Of a DNA stretch of 64,000 bases, positions 42,673-50,749 are shown in pieces. Numbering within the stretch: position 1 is the stretch's first letter; every line of letters begins with the position of its first letter. This stretch comes from Paenibacillus sp. CF384. Its GTDB lineage: Bacteria > Bacillota > Bacilli > Paenibacillales > Paenibacillaceae. Under the pieces are notes generated by a model. That model was given only the letters and a program-made list of their open reading frames with translations. It was not told the origin of the DNA and did no database searches. The translations under genes were made by a program, and so were the position numbers. The DNA lies in NCBI RefSeq assembly GCF_900106745.1, contig NZ_FNNV01000001.1:62001-126000 (forward strand). Reading direction: 5' to 3'.

Positions 42673-43875
42673 ATGTTAAACAAGAAATCCGCCCTTACTT
42701 TACTGACGTTAACAACCGTTACAGCAGGTCTTCTCGCCGGATGTGGCAATACGAATAACTCGGAGAATGCCGACGCTGGTGCAGCAAACACGAAGCCGGC
42801 GAATGCGAACAGTACTTCGGCCGCGACGGATACAGCGGCTAAACCCGTTGAATTCAGCTTCTACTTCACGGGCTCCGAGAACGTTAAGAATCTTTGGGAC
42901 ACGCTTGTGCCTATGTTTGAGAAAGACCATCCGGACATCAAGGTTAAAGAGGTATATATTCCATCCGGTACCGGTGCACAACCTACTTACGACCGCATTC
43001 TTGCAGCGAAGCAAGCAGGCAAAGGCTCCGGCGACATCGATCTGTATGAGGATGGGCTGAGCAACGTCACGCAAGGACAGAAAGACGATCTGTGGGAAAC
43101 GCTTGATGCGGCCAAAATCGGCAACCTCGCTTCCGTTGACGCGAGTACGATGAAAGACGTATCCAACCTGGCAGTACCGTATCGTTCATCCGCTGTTGTA
43201 CTTGCTTACAACAGCGAGAAAGTGCAGACGCCTCCGAAATCACTGGATGAGCTGTTCACATGGATTAAAGCGAATCCGGAACGCTTTGCTTATAACGACC
43301 CGTCTACAGGTGGTGCAGGCAGCTCGTTTGTTACAACGACGTTGTACGACAAGCTCCCGGAAGATGCCATTCATAACTCAGATCCGGCCATTCAGTCGCA
43401 GTGGAACAGTGGCTTCGATACGCTGAAGGATCTCGGCAAATTCGTGTACGGCAAGGGCATTTATCCGAAGAAAAACCAAGGCACCTTGGATCTGCTCATC
43501 AGCGGCGAGGTGGACATGATTCCGGCTTGGTCGGACATGGCGCTTGAGCAAATCGGTAACGGTCAACTGCCGGCTACAACCAAAATTTCGCAAATCACTC
43601 CGGGCTTCAACGGCGGTCCGACGTACTTGATGGTGCCGAAGCTGTCCGAGAAGAAGGATGCGGTTAACGAGTTTCTGAACTTCGTGCTGTCCCCGGAAGC
43701 GCAATCGGTGGTCGTGACCACCATGCACGGTTTCCCGGGCATTCAGCTGTCGAACATGCCGCAGGATATCCAAGATTCCTTCAAAGGCGTGGCTGAAGGC
43801 TTCCGTACCTTCAACATCGGCGATCTGGGCAGTGAAATCAACAAACGCTGGCAAAGCGATGTAGCGGCGCAATGA
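42673..43875 (+). CDS. ABC importer substrate-binding lipoprotein
   Basis: 400 residues from the ATG at 42673 (AAGGAGG, 8-nt spacing). Lipobox LLAGC (C24), an Ala/Asn/Thr-rich linker, then a bacterial extracellular solute-binding domain (FSFYFTGSENVKNLW..., LYEDGL.., AYNSEKVQTPPKSLDELF). It is related to the polyamine/iron/YnjB-like class. With the glycerophosphodiesterase at the operon end, a glycerophosphodiester or other phosphorylated polyol is the best guess for the ligand. Its stop overlaps the next start. Confidence 0.9.
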   Translation: MLNKKSALTLLTLTTVTAGLLAGCGNTNNSENADAGAANTKPANANSTSAATDTAAKPVEFSFYFTGSENVKNLWDTLVPMFEKDHPDIKVKEVYIPSGTGAQPTYDRILAAKQAGKGSGDIDLYEDGLSNVTQGQKDDLWETLDAAKIGNLASVDASTMKDVSNLAVPYRSSAVVLAYNSEKVQTPPKSLDELFTWIKANPERFAYNDPSTGGAGSSFVTTTLYDKLPEDAIHNSDPAIQSQWNSGFDTLKDLGKFVYGKGIYPKKNQGTLDLLISGEVDMIPAWSDMALEQIGNGQLPATTKISQITPGFNGGPTYLMVPKLSEKKDAVNEFLNFVLSPEAQSVVVTTMHGFPGIQLSNMPQDIQDSFKGVAEGFRTFNIGDLGSEINKRWQSDVAAQ

Positions 43876-44717
43876 TGAAGAAACAAGTGAAAATGGGGAT
43901 ACTGGGATTGCTTCTGGTCATCCCCTCTTTTCTGTTGCTGTTCGTCACGGTCGTCATCCCAATCGCGGTTTCTTTCAAGGAGAGCCTGACCAATAAGGAG
44001 GGCGGCATCGACCTGTCGAACTATAAGTACTTGTTCACCGACAAGCTGATGCGCTCGAATATTATATTTTCGCTGGAAGTGACGGTAATATCGGTTGTGA
44101 TCGTACTGATCGTCAGTTATGCGCTGGCTGCTTACATGCGGTTCAACAAAGGTAAATTAGTCGGTTGGATTCGGAATATGTATATGATCCCGATGTTTAT
44201 TCCTACGGTCATCGCGACGTACGGATTGATTCAGCTGTTAGGCAACCATGGCTGGGTATCGCGCATTGTGCTGCTGCTTGGCGGCAGTAGTTTTCCTCGG
44301 ATCATTTTCGATATGAAAGGCATTATTATTGCAAACCTATGGTTCAATATTCCATTCACGACCATGCTTCTTGGCTCAGCCTTGGCAGGGATTCCGGATT
44401 CAGTGATGGAAAGCGCGAAGGATGTAGGGGCGGGGAGACTTCGACTGTTCACTCGATTTATCATACCGCTCACCTACAAAACGCTGCTCGTGGCGGTCAC
44501 CTTCGTCTTCATGGGCGTCATTGGCTCGTTCACTGCGCCGTTCCTGCTTGGTCCGAATGCACCGCAAATGCTTGGCGTGTCGATGGAGCAAATATTCGGT
44601 GTCTTTCAAGAGAAGGAGAAGGCTTCTGCACTCGCATTCTTCACCTTCTTACTATGTTCGTTCATGGGCTACTTCTACATTCGCAGCATGGTAAAGGAAG
44701 AGACAGCACGTTCGTAA
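43872..44717 (+). CDS. ABC importer permease (PotB/UgpA-like)
   Basis: 281 residues, six helices. Translation is coupled to the binding protein by an ATGA overlap; two successive ATG codons (43872, 43875) can serve. EAA loop ESAKDVGAGRLRLFTRFIIP matches the partner permease type. Confidence 0.9.
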   Translation: MMKKQVKMGILGLLLVIPSFLLLFVTVVIPIAVSFKESLTNKEGGIDLSNYKYLFTDKLMRSNIIFSLEVTVISVVIVLIVSYALAAYMRFNKGKLVGWIRNMYMIPMFIPTVIATYGLIQLLGNHGWVSRIVLLLGGSSFPRIIFDMKGIIIANLWFNIPFTTMLLGSALAGIPDSVMESAKDVGAGRLRLFTRFIIPLTYKTLLVAVTFVFMGVIGSFTAPFLLGPNAPQMLGVSMEQIFGVFQEKEKASALAFFTFLLCSFMGYFYIRSMVKEETARS

Positions 44718-44767
44718 TGAAGGAATGGTATGATGATTTCAAGATGGCAGTGAGGAGTGTGTCAACA

Positions 44768-45523
44768 ATGAAACGCAGATTTCCACTGATTACGGCTCAC
44801 GCCGGCAGCATGAATACCGAGGCACATACCCTTTATTCGGTTCAACTCGGACTCGAGCTTGGTTCCGATGTGGTGGAAGAGGATATTCGGGTGACCAAGG
44901 ACGGAATTCCTGTGCTGGCACATGACGATGAATGGCTGAACGCCGAACGGTTGAATGTGTCTATAGCGGGAATGACTTATGCGGAATTAAACGAATTTCA
45001 ATTGGATGCTGAGCATGGAAAAGTCCTTCTTAAGCTGGAAGATATCCTGCCGCTCGTGAAAGCTTCCGGCAAAATCGTGAATTTGGACTTAAAGGTGGAT
45101 GCGGCCATTGAACCTGCAGCGGCACTGGTCCACAAATTCGGTCTGTCGGATCATGCTTTCTTCTCGGGCTGCGAGTTCCAGCGGGCACTGATGGCGAAGA
45201 TTCTACAGCCTGAAATGCGTAAACTCCTGAACACCAACGTCGAGCTGTTCAAGACCTTGCCCTACCTTGAGGCCATGATTCAAACTTGCGCGGATGCCCG
45301 CGAAGCTTCTTGCTTTGGCGTGAATATTTATCACGGCCTCCTGCGGCAAGAATTCGTGGAATACGCCTCAGGTTTAGGACTGCCTGTATATGCGTGGACA
45401 GTGGAGGATGAAACGCAAATGCGGCAATACGCGGAGTGGGGCGTTCATTCCATCACGACACGCAATGTTGCGGCATTAGTACGTGTGAAGCAGGTATTCC
45501 AGCCTGAACAGCCGTCTGTCTAA
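44768..45523 (+). CDS. Glycerophosphodiester phosphodiesterase
   Basis: 251 residues from the ATG at 44768 (GAGGAG at 44752-44757); in-frame ATGs at 44717 and 44744 are alternatives. Hydrolyses glycerophosphodiesters to sn-glycerol-3-phosphate and an alcohol. The GDPD pattern is seen: ITAHAGSMNTEAHTL (usually HRG, here HAG), DVVEEDIRVTKDGIPVLAHD, LKLEDILPL and VYAWTVEDE. No signal peptide, so it is cytoplasmic like UgpQ and acts after import. Last gene of the LacI-ABC operon. Confidence 0.9.
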   Translation: MKRRFPLITAHAGSMNTEAHTLYSVQLGLELGSDVVEEDIRVTKDGIPVLAHDDEWLNAERLNVSIAGMTYAELNEFQLDAEHGKVLLKLEDILPLVKASGKIVNLDLKVDAAIEPAAALVHKFGLSDHAFFSGCEFQRALMAKILQPEMRKLLNTNVELFKTLPYLEAMIQTCADAREASCFGVNIYHGLLRQEFVEYASGLGLPVYAWTVEDETQMRQYAEWGVHSITTRNVAALVRVKQVFQPEQPSV

Positions 45524-45563
45524 GCACTCAAGTTCAGCGACCCTTCCTAGTAGTCATACTTTC

Positions 45564-45607
45564 GACTATGAAAACATATCTATGAAACCATTGATAGTTT
45601 CGTAGTC
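45564..45607. promoter_or_regulatory. Cluster of CTATGAAA half-sites before the HTH gene
   Basis: GACTATGAAAAC (45564-45575), CTATGAAACC (45580-45589) and the inverted GTTTCGTAGTC (45597-45607). They form an inverted repeat with a single G-T difference, just before the ribosome site. Confidence 0.5.
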
Positions 45608-45623
45608 TTAGGAGGTGGTTGAA

Positions 45624-46169
45624 GTGACCCATGAGCCTGTGTTTACGGTGGAAGAAGTCGCTATTATGCTAAATAAAGATAATCGCATTATTTACCAGTG
45701 GTTGGCAACGGGCACTCTGGAAGGGAAGCGCAGGACCAAAGGAAGAAGAAGCAGGTGGGCGATTCCCGCTTCCTCGGTAAAACCTTTTATCCCGAGCAGG
45801 TTAAGCGAACTCGATAAGGCTGTATTGGATATTTCGGCTAAAATCCTTGAATTGAAGGATCGACCCGTAAGCGAGTCAAGCATGGATCTCTTGGATGAGT
45901 TATTCATGCATTATCTCAGTCTCCAAGACGTCCAGGTGACGTACACTCCCGAAGAAGAGGAATTGAGAAAGCTCCGGTGCAACCGTATTGGGATCGTGAC
46001 ACAGGATTGCATCGGATGGGATAAGTTGGCTTTGCATCAATTAATAAAGTTGAATCGCAATGGGATCGTAAGCGATGTGTCGTTAAGTGAAATCTTAATC
46101 GCCAACGAGTGGGTAGCAGCCTATGAATACCTGACGAACGAAATTGTTTTTGTACGAGATGCAAGATAA
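45624..46169 (+). CDS. HTH_17/excisionase-type DNA-binding domain protein
   Basis: 181 residues from GTG 45624 (GGAGG, 8-nt spacing). The N-terminus is a winged HTH of the MerR/excisionase type: FTVEEVAIMLNKDNRIIYQW, then a basic wing GKRRTKGRRSRW and IPASSVKPF. The remaining 120 residues, rich in acidic residues, form an unrecognised domain ending in SEILIANEWVAAYEYL. Inverted repeats directly upstream could be its own sites. No integrase is nearby, so a phage origin is not supported. Confidence 0.72.
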   Translation: MTHEPVFTVEEVAIMLNKDNRIIYQWLATGTLEGKRRTKGRRSRWAIPASSVKPFIPSRLSELDKAVLDISAKILELKDRPVSESSMDLLDELFMHYLSLQDVQVTYTPEEEELRKLRCNRIGIVTQDCIGWDKLALHQLIKLNRNGIVSDVSLSEILIANEWVAAYEYLTNEIVFVRDAR

Positions 46170-46184
46170 CCTCCAATGAGGAAA

Positions 46185-46219
46185 AAACGCCGGTGACCTG
46201 AATCAGGTGACCGGCGTTT
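46185..46219. terminator. Bidirectional terminator between the HTH gene and the SDR
   Basis: 17-bp inverted repeat AAACGCCGGTGACCTGA/TCAGGTGACCGGCGTTT with one mismatch, between convergent genes. Confidence 0.85.
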
Positions 46220-46232
46220 CTATATTGTCGTA

Positions 46233-46973
46233 TTAGAATTCTTGGGAAGTAGGACGCAGCACGATCTCGTTGATATCGACTTCCTTCGGCTGTTCGATGG
46301 CAAAGGCGATTGCCCTTGCCACTGCGCTTGCAGGAATCGCGGATTTGTAGAAATCCAATACTGTGGACTGTGCCGTGCCCGTGGTGTTAAACTTCAGGTC
46401 GCTGTCTACCGCCCCCGGTTCGATGGACGACACTCTTACCTTATCGCCGACTTCATGACGCAAGCCTTCGGAAATGGCACGTACCGCGAATTTCGTACCG
46501 GAATAAACGGTACCGCCCGGCGAGAAGACCTTAATCCCAGCAACAGAGCTGATATTAATGATGTGACCATCGCTTTGGGAAAGGAAACCTGGCAGCGTAG
46601 CGGCGATTCCATACAGGACCCCCTTGATGTTGATATCAATCATCGCATCCCACTCGTCGGTGTTTACTTCGGCCATAGGACGGATCGGCATTAGACCGGC
46701 GTTATTGACAAGCACGTCCAGTTTGCCGTATTCCGAAATGACCGCATCGACGACAGCCTTGAACTGTACTTTGTCTGTCACATCAAGCGGATAGGCGCTG
46801 GCTTGTCCGCCCGCCTCCTTAATCTGAGCAACGACCTCGTCGAGCTTGTCCTTCCGGCGTGCGGCCACAGCCACAATCGCTCCCTTGGATGCAAGGAGGC
46901 GGGCAGTTTCCGCTCCCAGACCAGTGCCTCCACCTGTGATTAGTACTACTTTGTTCTCGATACCTTCGCTCAT
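46233..46973 (-). CDS. Short-chain dehydrogenase/reductase
   Basis: 246 residues. NAD(P) site TGGGTGLG (about 14-21), AARRKDK (suggesting NADP preference), NNAG (about 88-91), catalytic S in NISSVAG and the Y-x3-K in YSGTK. Classical SDR, close to the YdfG-like oxidoreductases. Ribosome site AGAGGAG on the minus strand. It lies 62 bp downstream of the DinB gene and is probably cotranscribed. Substrate unknown. Confidence 0.92.
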   Translation of the reverse strand: MSEGIENKVVLITGGGTGLGAETARLLASKGAIVAVAARRKDKLDEVVAQIKEAGGQASAYPLDVTDKVQFKAVVDAVISEYGKLDVLVNNAGLMPIRPMAEVNTDEWDAMIDINIKGVLYGIAATLPGFLSQSDGHIINISSVAGIKVFSPGGTVYSGTKFAVRAISEGLRHEVGDKVRVSSIEPGAVDSDLKFNTTGTAQSTVLDFYKSAIPASAVARAIAFAIEQPKEVDINEIVLRPTSQEF

Positions 46974-47035
46974 ATTAATTCTCCTCTATGAATGTATTAG
47001 GGCCATGCCCTTGTTGGACTTACTTAGACTTGATA

Positions 47036-47521
47036 TTACTTCACGCTGAGGTCAACATAGAACGGCGCATTGGTCACGCCAAGTTCACGAGCATAGACGA
47101 ATAGCTGCCCTTTATGATGAGCCTCGTGAGCGACTAGGCGATGGAACATTTCTTCAACCGGCTCCGTAATATCTACACCGTTAATGTTGATCGTTGCGAT
47201 TTGTTGAAGATCCTCTTCAGTATAGGAGGCTAGTTTTTGCGCTGTCGCCTCAGTCAGTTGTTTAACGAGCTCGCGCGCTTCCGCAATAGTCGCAGGAACC
47301 GGCGGAATATTCATGTCGCGTTTATCGATTTGAGCGAAGAAGAACTCCGGCGTCCAAGCAAGATGATGGATAAGCTCAAGCGTTGTCCAACCGCCTTGCC
47401 AAGGCGTCCAGCTGCCGCTGGAATCGGGAAGTTGCGCGACGAGTTCAACCGTGCTATTATGATGCATTTTCCAGCCTTTCATGATTTTCTGGGATGCAGA
47501 AGTTGTTGTTGATGTTGTCAT
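47036..47521 (-). CDS. DinB-family protein
   Basis: 161 residues, four-helix bundle of the DinB/YfiT type. Metal-binding histidines are visible at LIHHLAW and in HEAHHKGQL. Such proteins are often thiol-dependent metalloenzymes or transferases; the exact reaction is unknown. Ribosome site GAGGAGG. First gene of a two-gene operon with the SDR. Confidence 0.88.
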   Translation of the reverse strand: MTTSTTTSASQKIMKGWKMHHNSTVELVAQLPDSSGSWTPWQGGWTTLELIHHLAWTPEFFFAQIDKRDMNIPPVPATIAEARELVKQLTEATAQKLASYTEEDLQQIATININGVDITEPVEEMFHRLVAHEAHHKGQLFVYARELGVTNAPFYVDLSVK

Positions 47522-47813
47522 TCTAAATTCCTCCTCATGTTTAGTTGGCTAACGGATGATAGGCGTTACACATCTCGTTGCTCTAACAAGGCTTCAGCCT
47601 CGTGAACTCATTAATTCATATCGGCTGTGGGTTAAACTTTAACATTCCTCCGCCGGGGATTGTACTTCCACTTCGTTAGGAGGCAATAACTAAACATTAT
47701 GAGGAGAGTAAGCAGCGGGAACAGCAAAGCTAAATCATATTGTTAACTGAGATGCCGCTTATCACTCATCATGAAATTTCGAATTCATTATAAATAAATT
47801 TATGGAACAATCT

Positions 47814-47843
47814 TTGCAGCAGTTTCGCGTGAAGTCTTATAAT
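47814..47843 (+). promoter_or_regulatory. Candidate promoter of the alcohol dehydrogenase gene
   Basis: TTGCAG and TATAAT separated by 18 bp, 50 bp before the start. The rest of the 371-bp gap 47522-47892 shows no gene, only AT-rich DNA. Confidence 0.5.
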
Positions 47844-47892
47844 AGTTCTGTCGAAAGGAATAAATACGGTCTGACATGGGAGGATAAGTGGG

Positions 47893-48915
47893 ATGAGAAC
47901 GAAAGCGTGGTATGCAAAAGCGCCATTTCAATTCGAGCTGCGCGAGGGCGAGCTCACGGAGATCGGTGAGAACGAGGTCCTCATTCGCGTCAAAGCTTGC
48001 GGCATATGCGGGACGGACATGACTAGCGTGAAATCGGCTGCGGCGGATTGGGAAGCGATCGGTCATGAAGTCGCGGGGATTATAGTTAGCAAAGGGGCGC
48101 ATGTCAGCCATCTGGAGGTTGGAGCTTCGGTGACGCTCGAGACTAGTACGTTCTGCCGGATGTGTGATTGGTGCCGGAATGGTCGCTATGATCTGTGCAA
48201 CAAGGGGCCAAGCTTCTGGGGGCGGAATTTCTCGATGGGGTTCGCTGAATATATTGTCGCTCCCAAGGAGGTTGTCGTACCGTTCGAGGGAATATCCTTC
48301 GCTGTCGCGTCGCTCGTGGAGCCGTTAGGCGTAGCGATGGATCTAACAGAGACGATCGATATCCGCATGGGTGATGACGTACTGGTACTAGGTCTCGGTC
48401 CAATCGGCTTAATGGCGCTTCGTCTGGCGAAACTTCGAGGTGCGCGCAAAATCTACGCTGCGGCACGGTCTCATTCCGTTAAGCGTATTGAAACGGCGCT
48501 CGCATTCGGAGCCGACGAAATCATTTATACAGACAAGACACCACTCGAGACGTTCACCTTCGAACGCGGCGGAGTGGATAAAGTGCTCGTCTCGGCACCG
48601 CCGTCGACGATTCCATCGGCAATCAAAGCGGCAAGGACAGGCGGCGTGATCGGTTACATAGGCATCGAATACGGGGAAGGGGCAACGATCAGTTTCGATG
48701 CGAATGAATTTCATTTTAAGAAACTGCAGCTGAGGGCGTCTCATGCGACACCTGCGCTATTCTTCCCGAAATGCATTGAGCTCCTGAAATCAGGCGCCAT
48801 CGATGGGGATGCTTTGATTTCACATACGTTCTCGTTGGACGAATTTCCGGGCGCGATGAAGCAGCTCCATGAGGATCGCGGCTCCGCGATCAAGATGGTC
48901 TTGGTCAACGAATAA
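47893..48915 (+). CDS. Zinc-dependent alcohol/polyol dehydrogenase (MDR)
   Basis: 340 residues. The catalytic zinc site is in CGICGTD (C39) and GHEVAG; the four structural-zinc cysteines are in CRMCDWCRNGRYDLC. The Rossmann motif is VLGLGPIGLMA. Related to threonine, sorbitol and galactitol-phosphate dehydrogenases; it oxidises a polyol or sugar alcohol with NAD(P). A terminator separates it from locus B, but it could still process a sugar product of that locus. Confidence 0.9.
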   Translation: MRTKAWYAKAPFQFELREGELTEIGENEVLIRVKACGICGTDMTSVKSAAADWEAIGHEVAGIIVSKGAHVSHLEVGASVTLETSTFCRMCDWCRNGRYDLCNKGPSFWGRNFSMGFAEYIVAPKEVVVPFEGISFAVASLVEPLGVAMDLTETIDIRMGDDVLVLGLGPIGLMALRLAKLRGARKIYAAARSHSVKRIETALAFGADEIIYTDKTPLETFTFERGGVDKVLVSAPPSTIPSAIKAARTGGVIGYIGIEYGEGATISFDANEFHFKKLQLRASHATPALFFPKCIELLKSGAIDGDALISHTFSLDEFPGAMKQLHEDRGSAIKMVLVNE

Positions 48916-48942
48916 ATGAATAACAGAAAATTATATTCCATG

Positions 48943-48976
48943 AAATCCGCGAAATTTAGCGGATTATTTTGTTTTA
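48943..48976 (+). terminator. Terminator after the alcohol dehydrogenase
   Basis: AATCCGC/GCGGATT stem with an 8-base loop, followed by ATTTTGTTTT. Confidence 0.75.
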
Positions 48977-49035
48977 TGACGATTCCCGAATGCTGCTGGC
49001 AAAAGGTAGAGCACTTAAAGGAAAAAGGAGAACAA

Positions 49036-49125
49036 TTGCTGAATAAAGAGAGTAATCAAGCCAGTGAAATGGGATTGAACCAAGGGGAATCTATTCGGGG
49101 AACGGAGGTTACCGATCATGATTAA
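49036..49125 (+). CDS. 29-residue small ORF overlapping the YesN-type regulator
   Basis: TTG at 49036 with AAAAAGGAG just upstream (5-nt spacing), ending 8 bp inside the regulator gene. The product is acidic and polar, with no membrane segment. It has the same position relative to its two-component pair as the 33-residue ORF at 21718, but no sequence likeness. It may be only a coupling leader. Confidence 0.3.
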   Translation: MLNKESNQASEMGLNQGESIRGTEVTDHD

Positions 49126-50749
49126 AGTCATCATCGTCGAAGACGAGATGCTGGTTCGAATCGGACTGAAAAACTCGATCGACTGGGCGAAGCTGGGCAT
49201 GGAAGTGATCGCCGACCTCTCTAACGGTCAAGCAGCCTGGGAGTATTACAATCAGGTTAAGCCTGACTTAATTCTGACCGATATCCGGATGCCAAACATG
49301 GACGGAATGGAACTGATCTCGCTCATCCGGGAGAATGACTCCAAGACGAAGATCATCATATTGACCGCTTACGAGGAGTTCGACTTGGCCAAGAAAGCGA
49401 TACGTTTCGGCGTCACCGACTATATTCTCAAGTTTAAAATGTCCATCGACGAGATGGAGTCCGTGCTGCGGAAAGTACAGAGTGAGCTGCAATTGGAAAG
49501 CAACCGCTCTTCGGCGGATCAACAAGACCGCCAGCTCTTGGATCGGACAAGCCTTAAAGAAACCGCGATGAAAGATTATTTGTCTTACGGCCGTTACTCG
49601 GATGCAGAATTTGCCGCAATTACGAAGAAACTGAACTTCCGGTTCCAGCCGGAGCGGCTTCTGCTCTGTGTCATGGCGATCGACAACTTCGAACGCATGG
49701 AGAAGAAATTCCACGACAACCATGGCAATTTAATTCGCTTCAGCATTCTGAACATCGTCAGTGAGCTGCTCTCCGGTTACGACCGCGGAGAAGTCATCTA
49801 CGAGAAAGACGCGAAGTATATTCTGGTTTTCAGCTTTCACGACGTTGTCAGCGAGCAACGGATATATCAGCAGCTGCAAGATATTCTCTCGCATATCGGC
49901 AATGTAATCAAAACGTACCTTAACACGTCCGTCACATTCGGAATCAGCACGATTCAAACCGGGTTCTCGGCACTGAGGCAATTATACCAAGAAGGCGCAG
50001 GTGCATTGGAGCAGCGTTTCATTCTGAGCGGCGAACGGTTTATACGTTGGGAAATGGCTAGATCGCACTCGCTTTCGAGCATCGTCGGAATGAAGCTCGA
50101 GAAGATGCTGGGAGAATCGAAGCCATTCAACGACAGGCATGCCAAAGAAATCGAAGCGGGTACTCAGGCACTCGTTCGTCTCGATCGGATCGGCAAATTG
50201 GACGTGCAAATCATGTTGATCAGGTGGATTCATTGGCCAACCGCGAATTTGAACGCTCCTTCCGACGACATTTCCGCCATGGCGCTCGATTATGCCGGGC
50301 AAATTCATCACAGTGCGACGCTCGACGAGAGTATAGAGGTTTTTAGGCGGTACTTGCACGATATCTTGAACTATAACGAGAAGAAGAAATATATGAGCAA
50401 AGAAATCGCGGAGGCGATCAAATATATTCGGAATCATTACGACGAGGAACTGTCACTTCAACAGATCGCCGATCACGTTCAGCTGAATCCCAGCTACCTA
50501 AGCCGGCTGTTCAAGAAAGAACTGCAAATGAGCTACGTCGAGTATTTGAACTATTATCGGATCGACATGGCGAAAAACCTGCTGCTCAACACACGACTGA
50601 AATCGTACGAAATCGCCCAAAAAACCGGTTATTGGGACGACAGTTATTTTAGCCGCACCTTCAAAAAAATGACAGGCATGAGACCTCACGAATTCAGAAG
50701 GCAGTGGCTCGCGGACAGCAGGGAGGATAAAGAGGATGGCCATCTATAA
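49118..50749 (+). CDS. YesN-type response regulator with AraC DNA-binding domain, locus B
   Basis: 543 residues, ATG after CGGAGG. The receiver has EDE near the N-terminus, D55 in LILTDIRMP, T in ILTAYEE and K in YILKFK. Linker about 130-430. AraC HTH pair at about 435-535 (LSLQQIADHVQLNPSYLSRLF and YEIAQKTGYWDDSYFSRTF). Here the regulator precedes the kinase, the reverse of locus A; its end overlaps the kinase start. Likely activates the promoter before the permeases at 52.7 kb. Confidence 0.93.
   Translation: MIKVIIVEDEMLVRIGLKNSIDWAKLGMEVIADLSNGQAAWEYYNQVKPDLILTDIRMPNMDGMELISLIRENDSKTKIIILTAYEEFDLAKKAIRFGVTDYILKFKMSIDEMESVLRKVQSELQLESNRSSADQQDRQLLDRTSLKETAMKDYLSYGRYSDAEFAAITKKLNFRFQPERLLLCVMAIDNFERMEKKFHDNHGNLIRFSILNIVSELLSGYDRGEVIYEKDAKYILVFSFHDVVSEQRIYQQLQDILSHIGNVIKTYLNTSVTFGISTIQTGFSALRQLYQEGAGALEQRFILSGERFIRWEMARSHSLSSIVGMKLEKMLGESKPFNDRHAKEIEAGTQALVRLDRIGKLDVQIMLIRWIHWPTANLNAPSDDISAMALDYAGQIHHSATLDESIEVFRRYLHDILNYNEKKKYMSKEIAEAIKYIRNHYDEELSLQQIADHVQLNPSYLSRLFKKELQMSYVEYLNYYRIDMAKNLLLNTRLKSYEIAQKTGYWDDSYFSRTFKKMTGMRPHEFRRQWLADSREDKEDGHL

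Noticed and set aside
44339-44767. N-terminal extension of the glycerophosphodiesterase
   Set aside because: It overlaps the permease in another frame and has no resemblance to a GDPD domain; GAGGAG before 44768 marks a better start.
45624-46169. Prophage or integrative element suggested by the excisionase-like HTH
   Set aside because: No integrase, att repeats or phage genes are seen nearby; this HTH type is common in ordinary regulators.
48916-49125. 69-residue frame starting right after the alcohol dehydrogenase
   Set aside because: Its first part runs through the dehydrogenase terminator and it has no ribosome site; only the last 29 codons have a possible start (49036).
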